From assembly GCA_039989475.1 (NCBI GenBank), contig JBDXHU010000002.1, positions 434,001 to 498,000 of the forward strand: DNA of 64,000 bases, read 5' to 3'. The notes under the pieces are model-generated. The model saw only the letters and a program-made list of their open reading frames with translations, was not told the DNA's origin and ran no database searches. This DNA is from JBDXHU01 sp039989475 (GTDB taxonomy: Bacteria > Pseudomonadota > Gammaproteobacteria > Pseudomonadales > Halieaceae). Position 1 is the first letter of the stretch. The number at the start of each line of letters is the position of its first letter. The position numbers and the translations under genes are program-made. Below, piece after piece: positions 19,832-28,324 of the stretch.

Positions 19832-20867
19832 CCCCGCCCTTGCCTCTGGCATCTCACTGAGCCGGCTGTTTACGCCGGCTTTTTTGTGTATGTTGCTCCT
19901 GTCCTGTGCGGAGCCGCCGCCGGAGCCATTCCAGTTGGCCGGTGCCACCATGGGGACCCGTTACCATATTGCCTGGTTGCCCCAGCCTGGCAGCCCCACA
20001 GCCGAGCAGGTGCACCTCGCTGTAGAGGCGCGGCTGGAGTCTATCAACGCCAGCATGTCGACCTACCGCGACGATTCGGAGATAAGCCGCTTTAACGCCT
20101 CGCCGGTGGGGGAGTGGTTCGAGCTGTCGGCAGAGTTTGCGCAGGTATTCGCCATGGCGCGCTCTGTGGGCGAGGCGAGCGGTGGTGCCTATGACGTGAG
20201 TGTCGGGCCGCTGGTGGACTTGTGGGGCTTTGGCCCCGCCATGGGTGATACGGTTCCCTCGGCAGAGGCCATTGCGGCGGCCATGGAGATCGTTGGTGAG
20301 TCGCAGTTGGAGTTTGATGACCAGGCCCTGGCATTGCGCAAGCCAGTCGCGATGGAGCTGGACTTTTCCTCCATCGCCAAGGGTTATGCGGTAGACGTGT
20401 TGGCAGAGTGGCTGCTATCCAGGGGGGTTGCTGATTTTCTGGTGGAGGTCGGAGGTGAGATCCGGGTGGCGGGTGAAAGGCCCAGCGGCGGTCCCTGGCG
20501 TATTGCAGTTGAAAAGCCCGATCACGCCGGTCGGGAGATGGTGGCTGCAGTTATGCTAAGCGATGCGGCAGTGGCGACCTCGGGGGATTATCGAAACTTT
20601 TTCGAAGTGGATGGTGTGCGCTATTCACACACCATTGACCCACGCACCGGCGCGCCAGTGCGCCATGAATTGGTATCGGTAACCGTGATAGAGGCCAGTG
20701 CCGCCATGGCGGACGCCTGGGCGACGGCTTTAACAGTGCTGGGAACCGAAAAGGCCATGACCGTGGCGATCGAACAGGGATTGGCGGTGTACCTGATTAG
20801 CAGGTCTGGTGACGAGCTTGTGAAGAGTTATTCACCAGCCATGGCACCGCTACTGGGAATAGATTAA
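19815..20867 (+). CDS. apbE: FAD:protein FMN transferase, lipoprotein ApbE
   Basis: Transfers FMN from FAD to threonines of NqrB and NqrC. Motifs include GATMGTRYHI, DVSVGPLVDLWGFGP, the core MELDFSSIAKGYAVD, LVEVGGEIRV, and TSGDYRNFF with SHTIDPRTGAPV. The start is uncertain. With ATG 19815 the product has a type II signal ending in the lipobox L-L-S-C, but with only one basic residue before the hydrophobic stretch. GTG 19824 is an alternative, and ATG 19890 would leave too short a signal. A terminator-like hairpin at 19860-19885 lies inside this 5' coding part. It overlaps nqrF, so it is expected to be translated from nqr mRNA that reads past the hairpin. Confidence 0.9.
   Translation: MTSVANPALASGISLSRLFTPAFLCMLLLSCAEPPPEPFQLAGATMGTRYHIAWLPQPGSPTAEQVHLAVEARLESINASMSTYRDDSEISRFNASPVGEWFELSAEFAQVFAMARSVGEASGGAYDVSVGPLVDLWGFGPAMGDTVPSAEAIAAAMEIVGESQLEFDDQALALRKPVAMELDFSSIAKGYAVDVLAEWLLSRGVADFLVEVGGEIRVAGERPSGGPWRIAVEKPDHAGREMVAAVMLSDAAVATSGDYRNFFEVDGVRYSHTIDPRTGAPVRHELVSVTVIEASAAMADAWATALTVLGTEKAMTVAIEQGLAVYLISRSGDELVKSYSPAMAPLLGID
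19860..19885 (+). terminator. Intrinsic-terminator-like hairpin after nqrF, inside the apbE 5' end
   Basis: AGCCGGC-TGTTTAC-GCCGGCT: a perfect 7-bp GC-rich stem with a 7-base loop, followed by a run of Ts to 19885. It begins 28 bases after the nqrF stop and overlaps codons for the ApbE signal peptide. It could end or attenuate nqr transcription ahead of apbE. Confidence 0.7.
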
Positions 20868-20876
20868 AATTCACGC

Positions 20877-21134
20877 ATGATTACTTATCTCTTTGCCGCC
20901 CTCGTGTTTGGCCTGGTGATCGCCGGTATGGCGGTGGGGGTTATTTTTAGCAATAAGCCGATCAAGGGGTCCTGCGGTGGCATGAATGCCATCGGCCTGG
21001 ATACTGCCTGCGATATATGTGGCGGCGACCCAAAGGTGTGTGAAGAGGAGACCCGCAACCAGGCTGGCGTTGCCGCCGAACTGTTCTACGAGGCAGACTC
21101 CGCCCGGGGTGAGCCCTCCAGGATTCACAAGTAA
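20877..21134 (+). CDS. nqrM: Na+-NQR maturation protein NqrM (DUF539)
   Basis: An 85-residue protein with one N-terminal transmembrane helix (about 3-25) and a conserved four-cysteine pattern: GSCGG, then C-D-I-C-G-G-D-P and a last Cys (K-V-C). NqrM is needed to deliver iron to the NqrDE membrane iron site. It lies ten bases after apbE, completing the nqrABCDEF-apbE-nqrM cluster; length and cysteine spacing match the family. Confidence 0.93.
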   Translation: MITYLFAALVFGLVIAGMAVGVIFSNKPIKGSCGGMNAIGLDTACDICGGDPKVCEEETRNQAGVAAELFYEADSARGEPSRIHK

Positions 21135-21140
21135 GTCCGG

Positions 21141-22397
21141 ATGTCCTTCCGCATCAGCGACAGGCTGCCGTTCTTTATCGGTCTGCGCTACAGCTTCAGT
21201 CGACAGAATAATCGCTTTATCGGCGTCGTCAGCCTGGTTTCGCTACTGGGCATGGCCCTGGGTATTGCCAGTCTGATCACCGTGCTTTCAGTGATGAATG
21301 GATTTGCCGGCGAATTACGTGATCGTATTCTGTCGCTGGTGCCGCATGTGCAGGTGCTGTCTGTGGCGGGAACGCTAGAGGATTGGCCTGAGCTTGCCGA
21401 GAGCGTTGGCGCCGAACCGGAAGTGCTGGGTGCCGCCCCCTATATCGATAGCAAGGTTCTGCTGGGCAGTCGGCGCAATGTGCGCGGGGCACAGCTGACA
21501 GCAATCGATCCACTGCTGGAGGCCTCGGTGTCAGACGTTGGCGCCTATATGCTCAGTGGCCGCTTCGAGGCACTGGCTGAGCAGCGTTATGGAATTGTGC
21601 TGGGCTCCCTGCAAGCCCGATCGCTGGGTGTTGAACTGGGTGATGCAGTGGAAGTCACCGTGCCGCGCCTGGTGGTCAGTCCGCTGGGCAGTTTTCCACG
21701 CAGTAAACGTTTTACCGTGGTCGGCATTTTCGAAGTTGGCGCGCAACTGGATAGCCACCAGTCCTATATTAACCTTGCCGCCGGTCAGCGCCTGTTGGGC
21801 TTGGGCGAGGGCGTGGGCGGCCTGCGCGTGCGGCTGCGGGACCTGTTCACGGCAGCGACCACCGCAGACTCTCTTGGCGTCGCGCTTGGTCCTGACTACA
21901 GGGCCCGGGACTGGAGTCAATCACAGGGCAATCTTTTCACTGCGATCCAGATGGAAAAAACCATGATGACAGTGCTGTTACTGAGCGTGGTCGCCGTGGC
22001 CGCCTTCAACATCATTTCTACCCTGACCATGGCGGTGACCGAAAAGCGGTCTGATATCGCCGTGCTGCGAACCATGGGCGCCAGGGCCTGGGAGATCATG
22101 GCCATATTCGTTGCCCACGGCTTGCTGCTGGCGCTGTCCGGCATTCTCCTGGGCGTGGTAGTGGGGGTCTCGCTGGCATTGAATATCAGCGAGGTCACCC
22201 TGTTTATTGAGCAACTGACTGGCACCAAGCTGTTCAATCCCCAGGTCTACTTCATCAGCGACCTGCCGGCGCGATTGCAATGGCGTGACGTTGCCGTAGT
22301 GGCGCTACTGGCGCTGGGCCTGAGCCTGCTGGCGACCTTGTTCCCGGCCTGGCGAGCCACCCGTATCGCCCCCGCCGAGGTATTGCGCTATGAGTGA
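21141..22397 (+). CDS. lolC: Lipoprotein-releasing ABC transporter permease LolC
   Basis: A 418-residue inner-membrane permease of the LolCDE complex, which extracts outer-membrane lipoproteins and hands them to LolA. One N-terminal helix (about 28-50), a large periplasmic domain and three C-terminal helices (about 272-300, 318-345, 378-400) give the standard MacB/LolCE topology. SVMNGFAGELRDRIL after helix 1 and the coupling segment EKRSDIAVLRTMGA are diagnostic. The LolC/LolE labels follow operon order. It overlaps lolD by eight bases. Confidence 0.92.
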   Translation: MSFRISDRLPFFIGLRYSFSRQNNRFIGVVSLVSLLGMALGIASLITVLSVMNGFAGELRDRILSLVPHVQVLSVAGTLEDWPELAESVGAEPEVLGAAPYIDSKVLLGSRRNVRGAQLTAIDPLLEASVSDVGAYMLSGRFEALAEQRYGIVLGSLQARSLGVELGDAVEVTVPRLVVSPLGSFPRSKRFTVVGIFEVGAQLDSHQSYINLAAGQRLLGLGEGVGGLRVRLRDLFTAATTADSLGVALGPDYRARDWSQSQGNLFTAIQMEKTMMTVLLLSVVAVAAFNIISTLTMAVTEKRSDIAVLRTMGARAWEIMAIFVAHGLLLALSGILLGVVVGVSLALNISEVTLFIEQLTGTKLFNPQVYFISDLPARLQWRDVAVVALLALGLSLLATLFPAWRATRIAPAEVLRYE

Positions 22398-23091
22398 GCA
22401 GCTGGTGCTGGAATGCCGTGGCCTGTCACGCACCTACCGTGATGGAGAGCTCACCGTGGAGGTGTTGCGTGATGTTAACTTCTCGCTGCCCGCCGCCGCC
22501 AAGGTGGCCATTGTCGGGGCCTCCGGTTCTGGTAAATCGACCTTGCTCAACCTGCTGGGGGGGCTGGATTTACCCAGCAGCGGCCAGGTGTTAATGGGCG
22601 GGAGGGATCTGGCGACTCTCGATGAAGCCAGCCGCTGTGAATTGCGCAATCGTGAATTGGGCTTCGTCTATCAGTTTCATCACCTGTTGCCGGAATTTAC
22701 CGCCTGCGAGAACGTGGCTATGCCGCTGCTTATCAGTGGCCTGCGCCGGAAGGAGGCTGAACGTCAGGCGGCGGCGCTACTGGACCTGGTCGGTTTGTCA
22801 CCGCGCTTGCGCCACCGCCCGGGCCAGTTGTCCGGTGGTGAACGGCAGCGGGTCGCTATTGCCCGGGCCCTGGTCATGGAGCCCGCCTGTGTGCTGATGG
22901 ATGAGCCTACCGGCAACCTGGACCCGGCCGCTGCGCAGCAGGTACTGGAGCTCATTGAGGCACTCAAGCGGGACATTACCGCGAGCTTCATCGTGGTTAC
23001 CCACGACAGCGGTATTGCCGGGCATATGGACTCGGTCTACGAACTAAGCGATGGTGGTTTACACGTGATGGGGCAAGCCGGTGCAGGCTAG
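22390..23091 (+). CDS. lolD: Lipoprotein-releasing ABC transporter ATPase LolD
   Basis: A 233-residue ABC ATPase with Walker A GASGSGKST (residues about 41-49), a Q-loop in FVYQFHHLLPEFT, the signature LSGGERQRVAIARAL, Walker B CVLMDEPTGNLD, and the switch His in VVTHD. The FHHLLPEFTA stretch is the LolD motif that contacts the LolC/LolE coupling helices. It starts inside lolC and ends inside the first codons of lolE, indicating tight stoichiometric expression. Confidence 0.96.
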   Translation: MSEQLVLECRGLSRTYRDGELTVEVLRDVNFSLPAAAKVAIVGASGSGKSTLLNLLGGLDLPSSGQVLMGGRDLATLDEASRCELRNRELGFVYQFHHLLPEFTACENVAMPLLISGLRRKEAERQAAALLDLVGLSPRLRHRPGQLSGGERQRVAIARALVMEPACVLMDEPTGNLDPAAAQQVLELIEALKRDITASFIVVTHDSGIAGHMDSVYELSDGGLHVMGQAGAG

Positions 23092-24316
23092 CCAACTGCT
23101 GCGGGTAGCGGGCCGTTATACCTTCGCCTGGCGCAAGGGCTACCTCAGCAGCTTCCTGTCACTACTATCGATGTTGGGCATGATATTGGCGATCGCGCTG
23201 CTTATCCTGGTGCTGTCAGTGATGAATGGCTTCGACCGGGAAATGCGCGACCACATCCTGGCGCTGGTGCCGCAGCTGACCATAAAGTCCTGGCAGCCAA
23301 TCGAAAATTGGCAGCGCTACGGCGGGCGTATTCGCGAACATCCGGAGGTGACGGCGCTGGCGCCCTTTGTGCAGCTGCAGGGCATGCTGTTACACGATGA
23401 TCGTATCGATACCGCCTTGCTGCAGGGTATTGATCTCAACCAGGAGCGCCAGATGACTGGCTTGTCGCGGGTACTGGCGCCCGCAGCCTGGAAGCGTTTT
23501 GCCGATGACCCCAATGGTATCGTGCTGGGACAGGCGCTGGCCCAGCGCCTGGGTGTGGAACCGGGTGACAGTTTGACCCTGTTGGTTCCAGGAGAGAGCT
23601 TTGGCTCTCGCAGTGCCAATTATCAGCATTTGCGCCTGTCGGCCACGGTCAACAGCGGCACCGAACTGGATCAAAGTATCGCCTTGCTGCACCTGCAGCG
23701 GGCAGCCTCCCTGGCGGGTATTGAGGGCAGGGTGCATGGCTACCGCCTGCAACTACTGGACCTGTTTGCAGCGCCAAGGGTAGGTTGGGAGCTGATAAAC
23801 GTCCTGCCGCAGGGCTTTTACGCCGGTGACTGGACCCAGACCCACGGCAATCTCTACGCCGCCATCCAGATGTCCCGCGACCTGGTCATCGTACTATTGC
23901 TATCGATCATCGCCATCGCCGCCTTCAACGTTGTTTCGTCGCTGGTGTTGGTAGTAGTCGACAAGCGTTCCGATATCGCCATCCTGCGGGCGCTGGGTGC
24001 CAGGCCTGGCGATATCAATGGCATATTCCTGCAGCAGGGCTTGTTGATCGCCGCGGTTGGCACGGCCCTGGGCACCGCGCTGGGTGTGGCAATGAGCCTG
24101 GGCATTACAGATTTCGTGGCCTTGCTGGAACAACTGCTGGGTATTCACTTTCTCAACACCGATGTCTATCCCATCGGCTACCTGCCTGCAGACCTGCGGC
24201 TGGGGGATGTGCTGTTGATTAATTCGGCGGCGGCTCTGTTGTGTTTTCTGGCGGCTCTGTATCCTGCGCGCCGCGCCGCGCAATTACCGCCTGCCGAAGC
24301 TCTACGTCATGAGTAG
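23081..24316 (+). CDS. lolE: Lipoprotein-releasing ABC transporter permease LolE
   Basis: A 411-residue second permease, homologous to LolC (SVMNGFDREMRDHIL after helix 1; DKRSDIAILRALGARPGD at the coupling helix). Start is GTG 23081, overlapping the lolD stop by 11 bases. It has the usual four helices. Its last 98 bases overlap, on the other strand, the C-terminal coding part of the convergent DUF2062 gene, which is unusually long for a tail-to-tail overlap. Confidence 0.92.
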   Translation: MQASQLLRVAGRYTFAWRKGYLSSFLSLLSMLGMILAIALLILVLSVMNGFDREMRDHILALVPQLTIKSWQPIENWQRYGGRIREHPEVTALAPFVQLQGMLLHDDRIDTALLQGIDLNQERQMTGLSRVLAPAAWKRFADDPNGIVLGQALAQRLGVEPGDSLTLLVPGESFGSRSANYQHLRLSATVNSGTELDQSIALLHLQRAASLAGIEGRVHGYRLQLLDLFAAPRVGWELINVLPQGFYAGDWTQTHGNLYAAIQMSRDLVIVLLLSIIAIAAFNVVSSLVLVVVDKRSDIAILRALGARPGDINGIFLQQGLLIAAVGTALGTALGVAMSLGITDFVALLEQLLGIHFLNTDVYPIGYLPADLRLGDVLLINSAAALLCFLAALYPARRAAQLPPAEALRHE

Positions 24317-24845
24317 CCTTTGCCCGCGCAGCCCGGCGTCGTTCCTGCCGGGCCTCCCAGCGCTGTAGTGCCTGCCAGCGCCACAAGGTCTGGATGGTGA
24401 AATAACCCAGGCTGCCGAAGAAAAAGCCGCAGATAACACAGCCGAGCAGGAAGGGCTGCCAGATAGCCACCAGTCCGTGGCTAATCCATTCCAGGCTAAG
24501 TTCAAATTCCAGTACCTGTGGTGGCGTATCCAGTACCGCGGCGCCGACCCTGTAGGCGAAATAAAACAATGGCGGTATGGTCACCGGGTTGCTGATCCAG
24601 CACAAGGCCACCGATAGTGGCAGGTTGCAGCGCAGCCAGATAGCCAGCAAAGCGGCCATCACCATCTGTATCGGGATCGGCATAAATGCGGTAAACAGGC
24701 CGACGAAAAAGGCTTTCGACGCGGAGTTGCGGTTGATGTGCCACAGATTGGGTTGATAGATCCACTCGCCAAGGAACTGTAGCGATTTGATCTGCCGCAG
24801 TTTGCGTGGGCTGGGAATGAATCGCTTTAAGGCTTTCTTTGGCAT
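24219..24845 (-). CDS. DUF2062 family membrane protein
   Basis: A 208-residue protein with three hydrophobic segments (about 45-68, 78-100, 125-150) flanked by the DUF2062 hallmarks: R-N-S-A-S-K-A-F-F-V-G-L-F near the start and the C-W-I-S-N-P-V-T-I-P-P-L-F-Y-F-A-Y loop. N- and C-termini are strongly basic. Function unknown; a DUF2062 gene lies at the same place after lolE in pseudomonads. The last 33 residues (rich in Arg, Ala, Glu, Pro, Thr) are coded opposite lolE and look like low-complexity extension, so the true conserved domain ends before the overlap. Confidence 0.85.
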   Translation of the reverse strand: MPKKALKRFIPSPRKLRQIKSLQFLGEWIYQPNLWHINRNSASKAFFVGLFTAFMPIPIQMVMAALLAIWLRCNLPLSVALCWISNPVTIPPLFYFAYRVGAAVLDTPPQVLEFELSLEWISHGLVAIWQPFLLGCVICGFFFGSLGYFTIQTLWRWQALQRWEARQERRRAARAKATHDVELRQAVIARRGAQDTEPPENTTEPPPN

Positions 24846-24914
24846 GGTGCGCTGGCGAAGCGGATGGTCCTGTGCTTGACTGGTTAATGCCAGGGAATAA
24901 GGCGGTCATTTTAG

Positions 24915-27251
24915 ATGCAATCATGGATGATTGTAAGCGCCGCGGCAGTGTTTGCGATTGGCTGGATGCCGGTATTGCTGCCACTGCCCGCACTCTTTGC
25001 AGCAGGCCTGACGGCACTGCTGGCTTGTCTCTGTTGGCCTCGCAGCCGCTTAACCCTGGGCCTGACGGCTCTGCTGGCCGGTGCCAGTTATGCCACCTGG
25101 TGGGGCGAGGACTTGCTCCAGTCCCGTCTGCCAAGCCAGATGGAAGATACCGCGCTGGAAGTGATAGCCCTGGTGCTGGAACCACCGGCGCGCAGGACCT
25201 TCAGTCACGGTGGCAGCCGCCAACGCTTCCCGGCCACCCTGGAGTTGTTGAGCTGTCCTGTGGCCAGTGGTGACTGTCCACAACAACTCAAGCCCGTATT
25301 ACTGTCCTATTACGGGGACAAACCGATCAAGGCAGGCGAGCGCTGGCGCTTTACGGTCAAGCTCAAGCAGCCCCGCGGCTTGTCTAACCCCGGGAGCTTC
25401 AATTACGAGTCCTGGCTGGCCCAGAACGCTGTAGTAGCCACCGGTTACGCTCGCGAAAAAGGAGCGCGGCGCCTGTCTGCTGCCAGCGGTGTGTCCAGGC
25501 CCCACCAACGCTGGCGCCAGCGCGTGGCAGATGCCATCGACCAGGAGTTCGGGGGGCGGGCGGAACACGGGGTATTGCTGGCCCTGAGTACCGGCGACCG
25601 CAGTGCGATAAACCCTGAACAGTGGCAACAGTTTCAGCGCTTCGGTCTCAATCACCTGGTCGTTATTTCAGGTTTGCACGTGGGTCTGGTGGCGGGGCTG
25701 GGTTTCTTGCTGGGGCGGGTGCTGGGACGCCGCTGGGCACATGGTATGGCGGCGGCCACGGCTCTTTTGTATAGCGCGCTGGCTGGCTTTGCCATGCCCA
25801 CGCTGCGGGCCTTGATCATGTTGGCGAGCGTGCAGTTGGGTGCCTTGCTGGGGCGCAAGATTCGACCCGCGCGCAGTATGACACTGGCACTGTTCGCGGT
25901 TGCCCTGGTCGACCCACTGGCCACTCACGGGGTCGGCTTCTGGCTCTCCTTCGGGGCTGTCGCTTGCATCTTTTACCTGCGGCATATGCATCCTGGCCTG
26001 GGAGGATTGCAGTTAACCTTGTTGCTGCAACTGCTGTTGTCCATCGCCATGGGCGTGGTGGCGAGCTTCTGGTTCGGGGGCATTGGCTGGTTGGCGCCAC
26101 TGGCCAACCTGCTGGCGGTACCAATACTGACATTCTACCTGGCGCCGCTGTGCCTGCTTGCCGCCTGCTGCCTGTTCTTCGAGCCGGAGCTGGCTTTGCT
26201 GTTGTGGCAGTGGGCCGCCTTGCCGGTACAGGGCTTCTACTGGATAAACCATGCTCTGGCGGACCTGCAGTGGCCACTGTGGCTGCATCTTCGACCCTCA
26301 CTGTGGGCAATACTGGCCTTTGTCCTCGGCCTCTTGTGGTTGCTGGCCAGGTCCGGCACGCCACTGCGTTGGCTGGCGGTGGTGCTGCTCTGCATGCCCT
26401 TGCTGCCGCTGCGCTCGGGCCTCGCGCCTGGAGTAATGGAAGTGTGGTTGCTGGACGTGGGGCAGGGCCTGGCTGCGGTGGTACAGACCCAGGACCGGGT
26501 GGTGGTTTACGATACCGGAGCGGGGGACCCGGCGGGGCCCAATATGGCCAGTTCGGTATTGATTCCCTTTTTGGAAAGTCGCGGCATTGACGCTATAGAT
26601 TTGCTGATCATCAGTCACGGTGATCGCGATCACGCCAGTGGGGTAGCCAGCTTGCAGCGACGCTTTCCCATTGCGGAAACCTGGTATGGAGACCAGCCCT
26701 TCAAGGGTTTTGCCGGGCAACAGGCATGCCGGGCCGGTACCAGCAGGCGCTGGCATGAGCTGGAAATGCGCCAGTTATGGCCGCCCGCGTCTTTAGTGGG
26801 AATCTCGAGCAATAACCGCTCCTGCGTGGTGCAGCTGCGCTTTGGCAGCTTCAGCTTGCTGTTGCCAGGCGATATTGAGGCGCATGTAGAGCGACATCTG
26901 GTCCGTGAGCAGGCTCTGGAACTGGAGGCGGAGGTGTTAGTGGTGCCGCATCATGGCAGTCGCAGTTCCTCCAGCAGTCCTTTCCTGGGGGCAGTGAGCC
27001 CGGACGTGGCCCTGTTAAGCCGCGGTTACCGCAATCGCTTTGGTCATCCTCACCGGGAAGTCATGGCCCGCTACCAGCGGCGCGGTATCTCGGTCTGCGA
27101 CACCGCCGAGCACGGCGCCCTGCAAATCATCGTCCATTCCGACCGGGTTCACAAAATTACCAGCTGGCGCCAGCAGCGGGCCTATTACTGGAGTGGGATT
27201 GCTTCCACTGCCTGTGCGCCCGCGTATAATGGCGCCCAGTCATTGCACTAA
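24915..27251 (+). CDS. comEC: DNA internalization protein ComEC/Rec2
   Basis: A 778-residue inner-membrane channel for single-stranded DNA uptake in natural transformation. There is an N-terminal DUF4131-like region with early helices and an OB-like extracellular part, the Competence core (LNHLVVISGLHVGLVAGLGF and many helices to about 500), and a C-terminal metallo-beta-lactamase-like domain (VWLLDVGQGLAAVV; LLIISHGDRDHASGV; LVVPHHGSRSSSS). The HxDRDH metal motif is kept, so the domain may be an active nuclease. All three parts are present without frameshift. It is divergent from the DUF2062 gene and followed by exbB. Confidence 0.93.
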   Translation: MQSWMIVSAAAVFAIGWMPVLLPLPALFAAGLTALLACLCWPRSRLTLGLTALLAGASYATWWGEDLLQSRLPSQMEDTALEVIALVLEPPARRTFSHGGSRQRFPATLELLSCPVASGDCPQQLKPVLLSYYGDKPIKAGERWRFTVKLKQPRGLSNPGSFNYESWLAQNAVVATGYAREKGARRLSAASGVSRPHQRWRQRVADAIDQEFGGRAEHGVLLALSTGDRSAINPEQWQQFQRFGLNHLVVISGLHVGLVAGLGFLLGRVLGRRWAHGMAAATALLYSALAGFAMPTLRALIMLASVQLGALLGRKIRPARSMTLALFAVALVDPLATHGVGFWLSFGAVACIFYLRHMHPGLGGLQLTLLLQLLLSIAMGVVASFWFGGIGWLAPLANLLAVPILTFYLAPLCLLAACCLFFEPELALLLWQWAALPVQGFYWINHALADLQWPLWLHLRPSLWAILAFVLGLLWLLARSGTPLRWLAVVLLCMPLLPLRSGLAPGVMEVWLLDVGQGLAAVVQTQDRVVVYDTGAGDPAGPNMASSVLIPFLESRGIDAIDLLIISHGDRDHASGVASLQRRFPIAETWYGDQPFKGFAGQQACRAGTSRRWHELEMRQLWPPASLVGISSNNRSCVVQLRFGSFSLLLPGDIEAHVERHLVREQALELEAEVLVVPHHGSRSSSSSPFLGAVSPDVALLSRGYRNRFGHPHREVMARYQRRGISVCDTAEHGALQIIVHSDRVHKITSWRQQRAYYWSGIASTACAPAYNGAQSLH

Positions 27252-27266
27252 TGGAGGTGCTTGCAG

Positions 27267-27902
27267 GTGTTGGAAATGGTAACAGCGGGCGGCTGGTTGA
27301 TGCTGCCGATACTGCTGTGTTCAATCGTTGCCCTGGGAATTACCGCCGAGCGGCTGCTCACGCTCAATCCGGATAAGATCACGCCGCCGCATTTGTTGGC
27401 CCGGGTCTGGACCCAGCTCAAGAATAATGAACTGGATGCGCCCAAGCTGCGCAACCTGCGTGCCTCTTCGCCCCTGGGTGCGATCCTGGCGGCCGGGCTA
27501 GGCAATGCCCATCTGGGTCGCGAGGTGATGAAAAGCAGTATTGAAGAAGCGGCCAGCCATGTAGTCCACGAACTCGAACGCTACCTCAATACGCTAGGTA
27601 CCATTGCCGCGGTCACACCGCTGCTGGGTTTGCTGGGTACTGTGATGGGTATGATCAAGGTGTTTACCGAAATCATGGCCCAGGGAACCGGTAATGCCTC
27701 GGTTCTGGCCGGCGGTATTTCCGAGGCCTTGATCACGACCGCCGCGGGTCTGAGTGTTGCGATTCCGGCGCTGATAATGCATCGCTATTTTGTCGGGCGC
27801 ATCGATGAGATCGTGATCGGGCTGGAGCAGGAGACTATCAAACTGGTCGACGCCCTGCACACGGAGGGCCAGGAGGGCGGCATAGGAGACGCGCCAGCTT
27901 GA
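27267..27902 (+). CDS. exbB: ExbB/TolQ-type proton-channel protein
   Basis: A 211-residue inner-membrane protein of the MotA/TolQ/ExbB family with three hydrophobic segments (about 5-27, 113-140, 152-178). The family signature is in TPLLGLLGTVMGMI and in GGISEALITTAAGLSVAIPALI. With ExbD it uses the proton gradient to energise TonB-type proteins. The start is GTG 27267, eight bases after GGAGGT at 27253-27258; the TTG at 27261 is too close to that site. It is coupled to exbD by a 4-base overlap. Confidence 0.88.
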   Translation: MLEMVTAGGWLMLPILLCSIVALGITAERLLTLNPDKITPPHLLARVWTQLKNNELDAPKLRNLRASSPLGAILAAGLGNAHLGREVMKSSIEEAASHVVHELERYLNTLGTIAAVTPLLGLLGTVMGMIKVFTEIMAQGTGNASVLAGGISEALITTAAGLSVAIPALIMHRYFVGRIDEIVIGLEQETIKLVDALHTEGQEGGIGDAPA

Positions 27903-28324
27903 AATTTCGCCGCCAGCGACTCGATGATGTCAGCGTCAACCTGACGCCACTTATCGATGTGGTGTTCCTGCTGTTGATATTCTTCATGGTGTCCACAACC
28001 TTTACCAAGGAAACCCATCTCAGCATCGACCTGCCCGAAGCAGAGGGTGAGGCCAGTGCTGACACAGTTGAACAAATCGAAATACTGATCAGTGAGTCCG
28101 GCATCTACACGATCAATGCACAGCAACTGGTGGACACTGACCTGCGCACCCTGAAGTCGGCAATTCGCCAGATTTCAGCCGGTGACACTTCCTTGCCCAT
28201 GGTTATAACTGCGGATGCCCAGACGCCTCACCAATCGGTCGTGCGGGCCATGGACGCGGCCGGGCAAATGGGCTTCGTCCACCTCAGTATTACCACTATG
28301 CGACCGCGAGAACCTGACGCCTGA
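27899..28324 (+). CDS. exbD: ExbD/TolR-type protein
   Basis: A 141-residue partner of ExbB with one transmembrane helix (about 17-37) containing the proton-carrying aspartate in VNLTPLIDVVFLLLIFF, then a periplasmic domain (VMDAAGQMGF-type C-terminal helix). Translation begins at TTG 27899, overlapping the exbB stop. It ends one base into the kdsB start. In pseudomonads lpxK follows exbD; here kdsB does. Confidence 0.9.
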   Translation: MKFRRQRLDDVSVNLTPLIDVVFLLLIFFMVSTTFTKETHLSIDLPEAEGEASADTVEQIEILISESGIYTINAQQLVDTDLRTLKSAIRQISAGDTSLPMVITADAQTPHQSVVRAMDAAGQMGFVHLSITTMRPREPDA

